From: Dictyophora rubrovolvata
Taxonomy: Eukaryota > Basidiomycota > Agaricomycetes > Phallales > Phallaceae
Length of the DNA: 64,000 nucleotides
Direction of reading: 5' to 3'
NCBI GenBank assembly: GCA_029959195.1
Contig: CP114118.1
Coordinates: 1,178,001 to 1,242,000, forward strand
Below are positions 22,960 to 33,876 of this stretch, piece after piece. The translations under genes and the position numbers were made by a program. Positions within the stretch are counted from its first letter, which is position 1. Every line of letters begins with the position of its first letter. The notes beneath the pieces were generated by a model, which was not told the origin of the DNA, did not search any database, and worked only from the letters and a program-made list of their open reading frames with translations.

Positions 22960-24982
22960 TTAGACTGCTATCTCAGTAATTTTTTCGGCTAGTTGCTCCA
23001 CAGCCGTGGATTCAGCATCTTCACTATCTCCCTTTATTTCCTCTGTGGATGAAAATGCCACTTGTTCCTTCTTTACGGACTGGTCCGTACTTTCTGCAGC
23101 TCGTTTGGCAGCACTGGCAAAACTAAAGGCAGGTCTTACGGTTGGAGTTGTGCTGGTAGGTGATGAACCAATGGATGATGATGATACTTTACGGCTTTGA
23201 CCTGATTGGGATTGAGCTCCTCGAGCTGTGGCTTGGCGAGATGTTTCTCGAGACAATGGATGAGGCTCCCGTACACTCGCTTGACGAGATGTTTCCCGAG
23301 ACATTGGATGTCGTCCAAAAGCAGCGGTTTCCTCACGTTCGCGAGTTAAGCGTTCTTCCACTTCTTTTTCCCTGACGGAAACATCAACAGGTCTGAGTGC
23401 AACGTTAAATGAGGCAGCACAAGCAATTAGCATAGCACCGATAACGTATACAAGGTTAATTACGTACTTTGCAGCCCCAAAAGGGCTGAGTTTGGAAACA
23501 GTAGTAGCTGACGGAGAGACAAGCGGAGCTGCAGAAGCTGTAGAATCTCCCGATCGGGGGAGTAATTCTAATTTTTTGCGTACAGGAGTAGGAGGAGTTG
23601 AGCTTGTTGCTATGCACCAGAACATGTAACTTCAACAGGTCAGAAAAAGCAACACACTTTTTACTCACGAGATCTACCACTAGACCGTGACCGGAGTCGC
23701 CAGTCAGTCTCATCGGCAGGGGACACGGAGCCTGTCGTGAATTTTCGTCCGATCGAGCCAGTATCACTGATAGCACCCGGACGAAATTTGGAACCTTTTG
23801 TCCAGACATCTTCAGTATCCGGGGTACCGGTACTTTCTACATTCCATCCAGGTTTCCTTTCTCGGTCACGTTCTAACGGAGGTAACGGACCTCTTGCTGA
23901 CCCTCTCCAGTCTTCGTTCAACTCTGCGCGCTCATTTTCCTGAGCGGTTTGAAACTTCAAGCCACGTTTAGAGCCTTCGATATCGCCAACATCAGACTTA
24001 TCTCGGGAGCGAAAACCAGATCCTCTACGAGGTCCAGAATCAAGGGATAAAATAGGGCCCCCGCGTCGCCAATCTCCAGCAAACTTTTCGTCATCTGGGG
24101 CATCCCTTCCTCCGAACCCCCCTCGGTCACGTTCTTTTGCTGAAAACTGATGAACAGGGTGTAATAATAAACCAAGGTACAATGATCTTACGCGGTTCAG
24201 CGACATTTACACGGACTGTCCGATGAGATAATGACTTCAGACAAAATGTGATTAAGTATGAAATACCGTTAAACCATTTGGGGGAAATATATCATACCGC
24301 GCCAGATTTGGTGAGGGCATACTTTAAACCCTCCAGTTCATCAAACTCAACATAACCAAATCCCTTGGGTTTTCCGTCTCTGTCAGCTATGATTTTCACA
24401 GACACAGTCTGTACGGAAATTAGTAACAAACGCAAAGGGGACAAAATATGTCTTTGAACCTTATGAGGACTGAAGAATTGACCTAACTCCGTCTCAGACA
24501 TGTCAAACGCTAAATTGCCTACAAAAACTGTGTATGGCGGGGCCGTGGGAAGGGGAGCCTCTTCTCTTGGAGGCAATGGTGCTCGATCGGCTAACATCGT
24601 CGAAAAAATGGGTAGAATGAAAAGTAATCTTCAAGCTAACTCACGTCTAGACGAAAAGTCGGCATGTCCTGTATCCCTGGCACGTTCTTCGTCGGTCCGA
24701 AATGCAGCTAATGAGGAGTGTCAGAAATCTCATAAAGAGAATAATGAACAAAGCCTTAGCATACGAGCTGTCGGCAATGCCTCCATTTCGTCGGCCCATG
24801 AACCAAGGGCTAGAATTAACAATTAGAAACGCCGAATAAAGCTGGGAGGAGCGCAGAACTTGCTTGCATCATCTAAGAAAGCACCGAGAGACATCTTCTG
24901 GCCTTTTTTGGGAGCTGAGAGAATCGGAGGGAAGAATAAACAATAACTCGTGCTAGTTGATTGGGCATGAATGCTCACCCAT
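22960..24982 (-). CDS. Translation initiation factor eIF4B (Tif3-like)
   Basis: The protein begins MAPKKGQKMSLGAFLDD, continues GSWADEMEALP, then one RRM (YTVFVGNLAFDMSETELGQFF with RNP1 GFGYVEF), a long Arg/Gly/Asp/Ser-rich region (DDEKFAGDWRRGGP and related blocks), and a C-terminal segment with the eIF4B hallmark SPFGAAKPVD followed by an acidic/Glu-Arg helix. eIF4B stimulates the eIF4A helicase during 5' UTR scanning. About nine exons, all GT-AG as placed. The first coding exon is only four bases (ATG G at 24982-24979), split by a short intron from the rest; this follows from the family N-terminus. Length is about 460 residues. Divergent from the AIG2-fusion gene. Confidence 0.9.
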
Positions 24983-25193
24983 GTTAGAATAATCGTTTTG
25001 TTATGTTTTTGAAGTCCACCACAACCGTCAAAAAAAAAACGGAATACGTCGGAGTGCAAAGCGTGCTTATGTCATCATTCCAAATACCTCCCACGAACTG
25101 TCCATCCTTATCATCATGTCACGCCATTTCCTTGTGCTGCGCTGTATTTAAGGTATCTAGAAGTATAGAAGTAACACCGCTGGCTTTATCATT

Positions 25194-27607
25194 ATGGCTT
25201 CCGCCTTTTTCTACGGAACGCTCCTTCACCCCCAAGTTCTTAGCCGCGTCCTTGGTCATGATGGACACCATTTGCAAGTCGCCCCTGCAATTCTGTTGGA
25301 GTATACAAGACATAGAGTCCGAGTGAGTAAACATTCTGTCGGATGGAAAAGACCGGAGCTTCAGGCGGTTTAGGATTGTGATTATCCTGCGATCATATCG
25401 TCTTCGGTTTCCCAAGCTTGGTTTAAGAACGAGTTGAGCGCGGAGCAACGATCTGTGCGGGGAACATTGGTCGCTGGCCTCTCGAACGAGGATTTAGCCC
25501 TAATCGATTTATTTGAAGGAGAGGTGAATGCAATTTGTGTGACTTTGTTCATTTTTTCTTTCGATTTTCTGACACAGCTCAGGAATACAACCGTACGCTT
25601 GTAGCAGTCCACCCTCTTACAGCATATACGCCGTTCATGGGCTCCCCGGACGGGGTCCCTACCGTCCTTTTCCTAGAATCTGCACCGCAAACGCAAACTT
25701 TACCCCCTGCCATGTCGGCGCACACTTACGTATGGGCGAATAATTCCGAGCTCCTACTGCCAGAATTTTGGTCATTTGACAAGTTTGTCAAAGAAAAATC
25801 ATGGCGCTGGGTAGGCAAGGGCAGCCTGGATAATGAAGACTACTTCCTCGTCGATGAACGGAAAACCTTCATTAGTTCTTCTGCCTCTTGCGATCTTTCC
25901 CAACCAGTCATTTTTGATCCACCCCCGTTCGGACGAACCCTTCGCTCTCAGTTCTTTTTTTTGGAGGATTATGTCAATTTGAATCACGGTATTTTTTAGT
26001 CTATCCCATGTGACTGAATCATTATTCGACCTTAGGTTCATATGGGTCCTTACCACGGCCGGTATCGGAAGCTTGTCACAAATTAGAAAAAGAAGTAGAA
26101 GCTAGACCCGACTTGTTCATTCGTCGAACATATGCCAAACGTCTTCAAGACGTCCGAGAGCATATAGCGCGATTAGTTCATGCGGACTTAAATGAAATTG
26201 TCATGGTGCCCAACGCCACGCTTGGTATTAACACTATTCTGCGAAATATTGAATGGTCTCAGGATGATATAATCGTACAGTGTCAGTATCTCTCTCTCAA
26301 GAATCATTATATATATATATATTTCATCTTGTTCACTATTATACAAAGTTGCAACGACATATGGCGCTATATCACTCACGGCTGATTATATTCGCGATTG
26401 CTTACCCCACCCCCAGATTTCTACAATCCCTATGACGCTTCCAGCTACCCATGCCAACATCATCTCTTCCTTCAAAGAACACATTCAATCTATCCGTCAC
26501 TCGGCAAATGCCAAGCTTGTTGTCATTATAGATTCAATATCCTCAAATCCGGGGTGCCTTCTCCCTTGGAAAGAGTTAGTACATGCATGTCGCGAAGCGG
26601 GTATAATTAGCATAGTCGATGCCGCCCATAGCATAGGACAAGAATTGCACATCAATCTAAGTCAAGCCCAACCGGATTTTTGGGTTTCTGTAAGGCGATG
26701 TGACAGCCGTATCAATGCTCTATATCTGACACTTCCCTGTGGAAGAACTGTCATAAATGGCTTTATACCAAGCGTGGCTGCGCAGTCTTGTACGTGCCTA
26801 GTAGGTAATGCTTTAGAGTTTCTTTCGGGATTTTCCTTTTAGTTCTAAAAACGTTGTTAGGAATCAACACCTAATAAGGTCATCTATCCCTACTTCCTGG
26901 AATTACATTCCGGCCGGTTATCAGGGTCCGCCTCCACCAACACCCAGTAATTTCGTGGCACAATTTGACCGTTAGTTTTTTTTCGCACTAATCCACAGGG
27001 GATTGATATCATAATACAGGAAATGGAACTGTCGATGTTGTACCATTTTTAAGCGTTTTGCCCGGTATGTAATGAATATTGAGTAGATAAACAGATAATT
27101 AAACGGTTATTAGCCTTAAAATTTCGAGAGATGTTGGGTGGCGAAGAGCGTATCAATAAGTACTGTCATGATTTGGCAATAAAGGGCGGTAAACGACTTG
27201 CTCAGCTTTTGGGAACAGAGGTCTTTCCCGAAGAACTAACTTTGAATATGGTATGCGTTTACAAGCGAATACTAGCACAATACTAATCCTACACGATGTC
27301 ACAGACGAACATACGTTTACCTCTGCCCATTCCCGAGGGGTTTCCGACTGAAACACTGGATAGGATGCGTGCGGAGATGGAGGATAAACTTCTGCATGAA
27401 TGGGACTGTTTCGCCGCGGTCTTTGTGCATGATAGAAAATGGTGGACTCGATGCAGCGCGCAAGTTTACAATGATGTAAGCGAGAAGTTTCTTCAGGAAT
27501 ATATCTTGCTGATCCTTATTCCCCATAACCAGTTGGTAGATTTTGACCACTTAGCTAAAGCTCTTAAGGCAATCTCTGAAGAGATGTCCAAGAAATTTGT
27601 GGGTTGA
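25194..27607 (+). CDS. Fusion enzyme: AIG2/gamma-glutamyl-cyclotransferase-like domain + class V PLP aminotransferase (Cys desulfurase / isopenicillin N epimerase-like)
   Basis: Residues ~1-150 form an AIG2-like cyclotransferase domain: [85 protein letters not shown]. In the same uninterrupted exon (25579-25988) it runs into a class V aminotransferase start, [21 protein letters not shown], then [48 protein letters not shown], the PLP lysine in [11 protein letters not shown], and a small C-terminal domain ending at 27607. About ten exons, all GT-AG, roughly 600 residues. AIG2 domains cut gamma-glutamyl amines to 5-oxoproline; the second domain is related to cysteine desulfhydrases and Egt2-type lyases. 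A gamma-Glu-Cys to Cys to sulfide channel is my inference. Confidence 0.87.
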
Positions 27608-28678
27608 GCGCACATGTACCAAAGGGTTAACGTTTAAGTTTCCCTATGTCATTTTTTTTGGGGTTGTACTACCTACCGTTGTAGGAGTTTATACTGAGAT
27701 GTTATGTACACCTCCGTGAAGTTGTAAAATTATTGCTGTGATTTACTCACATATGATAATGAAACTGCACTTTTTTATCTTTTTGTGAAAATGTCGCAAA
27801 AATAGAAAGTGCCAGATCAGGCATCACAGCGCTCAGTAGAGTCAGTACCGAGCCCGGTCCTGTCCGATTACATTGAACACCAAGATCGAGAGAGATCGAG
27901 AGGGCAAAATTCAGGAACAAGTCCTCCAAGTTTGAGTTTAAATATATCTTGATTATTTGCGTATTATTTTCGGGGACCCGAGAATGAATGTGCCTCGGAT
28001 TAGATATTTTATTCCTTGTTGCACCAAGTATGTATGTCCACCCGGAACAGAAATTCTGGTGGTGAATCTGATTTTTAAATAATTCTCACCGAAAAATATA
28101 TACATTTATTGATCGAAAAGGTTGTTCGTCTATTGTGAACATATTTACCTGAAATTCTAACGATAGCTCAAAATAATTTTTTCTTGACACGTCTTAAGAT
28201 ACAAAAAGATTTGAATGAAACATTTAAATAACACAGACCGAGGAAACCGGAGTATGAAAAGTTTATCATGTCGGATCTGTCATGCCGTGTCATATAAGTG
28301 AATGAAATTTGTATTAACCAAGTATCGACGTCATAACGAAATTATATACATTTTTTTCTCGTCGAAGTATGTACCCATGGAACATGTTGCGGTGGATCAA
28401 GAACGGTCTTGACTAAATAAAATCTTCCGAAATATTAGATTTTTAACTTGTATTGTTAGTACCAAATTTACTTCTCTTAGTCCTATCCTTTTTCTCCACT
28501 TCACTACGGGTTGTTGGTGCAAGCTCAAGACGGCGCTAGTTAAGTCCCTGTATACATGTCCGGCCACACTCTCGCTTGGCTTGAATGGTCGAGTGCTTTG
28601 ACACCACTGACAAAACCACTGACAAGGTCACTTGTGCAGAAGCGTAAAAGACAAAAATTCATTACTAATTAAGAAAGG
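27608..28678. other. AT-rich convergent intergenic region
   Basis: About 1.07 kb between the fusion-gene stop and the pol eta stop. AT-rich, stop-dense on both strands, with no tRNA, repeat or family motif seen. A short direct repeat (GATCGAGAGA) occurs near 27882-27901. Confidence 0.4.
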
Positions 28679-31589
28679 CTATTTTTTTGTTTGAAAATAT
28701 TGTTCAATGCCTTGAAATTCTCGTTTCCTCTGTCTCTCACTGCCTCCTGTTTTTGCCCTTGTTTCAACCTGCTGTTTAGGAGAAAGTAATAGATCATTGT
28801 CCCCTCTAGCTAAATCTTCAGCAAAGTGAAAATCGTCATGTTCTTGTCTGAGTGATGTCAGGCCAGCATCTTGATCATTATAAGGTTCAATATCCCGCTG
28901 TATCCGTTTGTTGCACCGTCTGCAATGGAATCCCACGCACAACGCATTTGAAGTTGCTTGGGCTGATAAGTGAGCGTTATCGTCACTTTCACCTGATTTC
29001 AACTGTTTAACTGGCGGTCCCTTTTGTTGATCATCGGAATAATTGTCAGAGACCTTTCTCTTATTGAAAAAACCTTCAATGCTACGTTGTCCAGGAGACG
29101 TAACTTCCACGTTAGAAAAACTGAGGGCAATGTTAGTTATTCTCATAGTTGGTGCTTTCCCTTTGGCTCTAGCCGTGTCATATTCCGCAACAGTGCCCAC
29201 TAGGTCCGTCCAAAGTTTTTCGGCAGCTTTACAGATATACTCTAAGCCAAATTCCGGCGAGAAAGGAAATGACGCTTGTTTCGAACGTTGAACTGTATAG
29301 GCTTCACGAAATTAAACAGCCTTTTCCTTTCTCATAAAAGAATGAAAGGGAACGTACAGTGCCGCACATGTAAAACCATAGTCTTAGGCCACATACTAGG
29401 ATTTTCCTGCCTTCCTTCATGTAATCTGAAAGCCAGTTCTCCAGAAAGAATTCGTAACCACTGACGACCCTCTGATGGATGGGCAATTGGATGGGGGAGA
29501 TTTTTTGAAGCAGCCATACTTTTCGGTACGAGCGGCTTCTCTCGAACTAAATATAGCTTAAAAAACGATAGTTAACACAAGCGAGTACTGAGGTTATTTA
29601 CTTTCTGATCTGTCAATTCCCCTGAAAGGAAGTCAAGACACAATGCTTGGACGATATAGGAATCATAAATAATACATACCGAAGGGTTTCCCAAACCCAG
29701 ATAGAATTTTCACCAAACTTATTTTGCAGCTCTTCTGCAAGGAACGAATACGCCACTCTTTTTATTCAAGGTTAACTTATGTGAAAAAATAACTCACCGA
29801 TACTGATACCACTGACAATTTGTCAGCATTTCAAAAAATCAACAGAAGAAATCACAGCCTACAGGAGATCACCGACAGTTTGAGCTTCATACGTTTCTGC
29901 CATGGCTTTGCCTAGTTTACCACCTAGAAACCGTATCTTGAAAAGGTTAAGATCAGCCTGAAATACTGCCAGAGATAGGAAAAAACCTTTTGGAATGGGA
30001 TAGGTCGCAAATAGTTGGGGATCGCAACGTTGCGGAGAATCGACTAAACGGAGTAATTGCTATTTGCAAAGAGACTTCTCGACGAAGTGCAAACCTGGTT
30101 ATCCCGTTTCTTATACGAAGCCACCAACTGAATTAACAACTTCTAAAAATAACTTCAGCTTATTGACAACAACAACAGCTAACCTTTGCTAGGAACTTAT
30201 TTCTAGCCAAACCCTTGGACGAGAATTTCAATTCAGCCTTAAAGAGTCTTAATCAGGGAGACTTACTGCGGAGGTAGTATACCCAAGTCGCAATTTGATT
30301 TCATCTCGCATTCGCAAAAGCAAAGATGCTGCAATCGATAGCGCTATGTCGTGCCAATTGAGAAAAGGTACCTCGGATTCCGACAAGGGTTGTGCAGAAT
30401 GATTATCATCATCATCCAAACATACTTCGACTTCTGGCGGCGGCGGAATCTCGCCAGCACCAGTCATAAAAGCATCTTCGTAATTGGCATCCCAAGAATA
30501 GGCGCTGGGCGCTGTTTGACGGGTGCCATCGGGAAATTGCCTATCATTCAGAAACGAAGCTTGTTTCTGTGGCGCCTGCGGAGAGAGGTTTTTACCTTCC
30601 GTAATTGTCCCTTTAGGTTGCGAAGATTCAGGAGGCTTTCCAAAAAGAGGTATTAGGATTCCTAAATCTTCCCATAAGCCTGATCCGTTATTCGGATCCA
30701 TCCGTGAGGGAGGATAAGGAAGCGAAAGCCCTTGCGACGGCGGTGGTGGTAGCGGTGTATCCAATCCAGTAGATGGAGTAGTTGCAAGGTGAGGCAAAAT
30801 GGATAATATGTGTTTTCTGACAGGCTCTGTGAAATCAATAAAGGCTAAAAAGAGAAAGGCTATATCAGCCTTTCAAAAGTGGGCGATACGGTTCTGAAAC
30901 AGTACCTTCATCGATGGAGGCTCTTTCTAGGTGGGAAATTGATCAAGAAAAAGAATCAACAAACGAGGGTCCTTACCAACTTCGGCATCAGGAAGCATTT
31001 CTTTGAAAATTTGCATAATTTTTTTGCTTTCTTTGCGATAATAATCGAGTGAAACCTTGTGGGTTTCACTGTTCGGGTGATCTGTGTAAGTTGGTTTGGC
31101 ATCCGGTTGCGATGGGTCGAAAGTAGCAACATGGACAACACAAAGATGAGGACACTTTTCCAAGGCGGAGTTGATACTCTCCATACGTGTTATCCCAAAC
31201 TTGCGGGCAGGATAGTTGACAGCAATCAAAGCATCCCACTGACGGACCACAAGAGGAATTTCTAGATAATTTAATTAGCCACAATCCGATAGAACGCGGT
31301 AGTTAATTTTTCCACTACCAGGATCAAGCTTTAATCTATTTTGTTCGCAGGCCGCATAAAACGCATCCATATCCGTCAAACCGCATACTCTCAGCGGGTT
31401 CCTATCAACCAGAGGCTTAGCGAGGAAGTTCTGTGCATGGAGGGGAAAAACAGACCTGACTCCCAAACCAGAGGAGAGTAAGTGTCTGTAAGTTAAAACA
31501 GGATTCAAGTCTTCGGAATTGTCCTCATGCGCCTTGCCTTTCCACGGTGATGCCATGGCTTTCAAAGGTGAAGCAGCGCGGTGTGACAT
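28679..31589 (-). CDS. RAD30: DNA polymerase eta (Rad30), translesion polymerase
   Basis: Y-family polymerase. Catalytic motif I is LTDMDAFYAACEQNRLKL; then PLVVRQWDALIAVNYPARKFGI, the second carboxylate motif ERASIDEAFIDFT, LGYTTSAGLARNKFLAK, ASYKKRDNQSILRNVAIP and FQKIRFLGGKLG. The C-terminal part holds a UBZ-type C2H2 finger (CRRC...H...H in 28840-28930) and two PCNA-binding (PIP) motifs, QRSIEGFF upstream of the finger and QGIEQYF at the very end. It bypasses cyclobutane dimers. The protein has an acidic, Pro-rich insertion between motif II and the little-finger part (30400-30800). About ten exons, all GT-AG once read in the correct frame. A start at 31553 (MASPWKGK) is also possible. Confidence 0.93.
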
Positions 31590-31749
31590 GTGACACGCGA
31601 CGGGTGACCTTCCCGGTCACATACACGCGTCATAGTCAATCCATAGCCGTGTTACTAAATTTGATTTAGACGCTTCTCCAGAGTTTGGTCTGACAATCTG
31701 AAAGTATTTTTAACAACATTTCTTCTCTTTCACTTTGCTATCCAGCCCG

Positions 31750-33693
31750 ATGTTTTCACCCATAAGTTACACGAGAAAAGCCTCAAGATTGTTGCAAGTG
31801 AGTCACTCAGTCTTTTTGTAGCAATAAATATGGTATGTCTCAGATTTTGGAAATGCGCATTTACTAGGTCGGTAGAGCTTCCGTTCGTGTTTTTTCCTCA
31901 AAGTTTGCAAGAAATCGTTCTTTGGCAGCTATGGCTACCTCTTCCTCAACGTCGACCACGTTGCCAATTCCAGGAATTCATCGTGACCCAAGTGCAGTCT
32001 ATGGTAGACCTCAGCCATGCGAACCTCAGAGCATCTTAAAACGAAACGGTAACAGCATAGAATTTCCTCAAACTAGATCATTAAGTCCCCCTCGCATACA
32101 TTACGATGAAAAGCGTGTTACCATCGAATGGGACGACACTACTCGGTCAAAGTTGTATGTGATGTCTATTTCCTTTAGTCCTTGCGTTGTCTTTTTTTTT
32201 CCTTGGGTATTATTAAATCAGGCGTTTTTTAGCCATAATATCTGGCTCAGAGACCATTGCCGATGCTCGGAATGTTTTCATGCTATTACTAAACAACGTT
32301 TGGCGGAAACCTTCGACGTAAGTATTAATTATATTACATCTCGATCTGATTTCGGGCAGGGGTCTAAATTGAATTCAAGATACTAGAAAATATTCACCTT
32401 CAAGAGGCTAAATCCACCGACTCCGGTTTGGAGATTATATGGGCGGGAAGGGTACCCCACCAATCTATATACCCTTGGTCTTGGCTACAGCGGAACTCTT
32501 ATGACCCCCCTTTCCGGCCAAAACATAAATGTAGACAGTACGTGCCAGGCAGCAAGTCATACGTTTGAAGATTTTAATTTATGAGTGGTACAGAAAATTC
32601 CTTTGGGGGGCTAGCATACAGGCAGATCCTCCTACTGTCCGATATTCCGAAGTTATGACCGATGAAATGGCTCTCTACAAATGGCTGCAGAAAATGGAAA
32701 GTACTCATGCTTTTATTTTATCCAGAAATTAACACTACATTAGGAATGTTTTGGCTTCTGTTTCGTCACGGGTGTTCCCGCCACTCCAGAAGACACGGAA
32801 CGATTGGCACTTCGAATTGGTCGCATTCGAGAAACGCATTGTATTTGTTGACATTTATCTCTCAATTTTTTTTTCTCATCCCCTTTCTACTTTTAGACGG
32901 CGGTTTATGGGATTTCACCGCGGACCTGAGGCACGGAGATACTGCATATACAAACATAGCTCTGGGCGCGCATACCGATACAACCTATTTTGTATGCCGA
33001 TCCCCGAAACGTTCCTTGCTTTTTTTTACTTATCACATTTTTCATCCCAAATAGATTGATCCCTGCGGTTTACAAATTTTCCATTTGCTCTCACATACGC
33101 AGGGGACCGGTGGTCAGACCCTTCTGGTCGATGGTTTTCATGTTGCATCCTTGCTGTCCACTCTCGAGCCTGAAAGCTACAAGATCCTATCGACCATTCC
33201 TGTGCCAACGCATTCGGCTGGTGCATCGGGTGGCTGTTCACAGACAATGACATACCTCTACCACCCGAAGCCCGAGGTGGGGTATCCCATCATAAATCTT
33301 GATCCAACCTCGGGAGAATTAGCCCAGGTGCGGTACAACAATACAGATAGAAGCGCAATGCATCATTTGAAGCCGGAAATCGTCGAAGCATGGTATAAAG
33401 CTGTGAAAACTTGGAATAAGCTATTGACTAGTCCGGATTCGGAATATTGGGTTCAGCTTTCTCCTGGCACTGCCGTCGGCAAGTCTCTCAAAATCACTTG
33501 AGTTTACATTTTATCTTATCATCACTCAGTGATTGATAATCACCGAGTTTTGCACGGTCGATCCGCATTTACAGGTGAACGAAGGATGTGTGGTGCATAC
33601 GTTGCCCAAGACGAACTCACATCCCGGTTAAATGTACTCAGATCTAAATTTGAAGGTTTGGACTCTGATTCAGTCTGGAATCCTGCCTTTTAA
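31750..33693 (+). CDS. Trimethyllysine / gamma-butyrobetaine dioxygenase (carnitine synthesis)
   Basis: Fe(II)/2-oxoglutarate oxygenase of the TMLH/BBOX family. The N-terminus (MFSPISYTRKASRLLQ, then VGRASVRVFSSKFARN) looks like a mitochondrial presequence. A zinc-binding N-terminal domain carries NIWLRDHCRCSECFH; the catalytic domain has GFCFVTGVP, ETHYGGLWDFTADL, the iron ligands in LGAHTDTTYF (HxD) and the distal histidine in DNHRVLHGR. About 440 residues, nine exons. Two introns are non-GT: 32697-32743 begins GA (GAAAGT) and joins WLQKM to ECFGFCF, matching family length exactly; 33479-33529 begins GC (GCAAGT) and joins PGTAV to VIDNHRV. TMLH versus BBOX cannot be separated by eye. Convergent with homoaconitase. 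Confidence 0.87.
32697..32743 (+). other. Putative GA-AG intron in the dioxygenase gene
   Basis: 47 bp, starting GAAAGT and ending CATTAG. The only GT nearby (GAAA|GTACTC) is phase 1 while every usable acceptor here leaves phase 0. Removal restores WLQKMECFGFCFVTG with the spacing expected for the family. Confidence 0.58.
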
Positions 33694-33718
33694 TCCTGCC
33701 GTTTGGTCTGCCGATTTT

Positions 33719-33751
33719 GAAAATAAAAATAAAAATAAAAATAAAAATAGT
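33719..33751. repeat. Short AAAAT-type tandem repeat
   Basis: Five near-perfect copies of AAAATA downstream of the dioxygenase stop codon, in its 3' region. Confidence 0.85.
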
Positions 33752-33876
33752 TGCCGAAGCAGATACTCGGCATTACTAGACGAGCAGCAGTATATATACA
33801 TTAATTACACAATCAGATGGATGAGATTAGGTTGACAACATGTCCTTAACATTTTTAATTGATACATCATCCTTTA

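Noticed and set aside
29941-30060. An apparent GG-AG intron in pol eta (PIPK|IRFLGG)
   Set aside because: Reading the exon in another frame gives NVAIPNYLRPIPFQK with a normal GTTTTT donor, so the junction is canonical. This check was then applied to every other non-GT call.
32519-32590. A possible non-canonical intron after PKHK in the TMLH-type gene
   Set aside because: A GTACGT donor a few codons on (KCR, then Q) fits in phase and is a good consensus.
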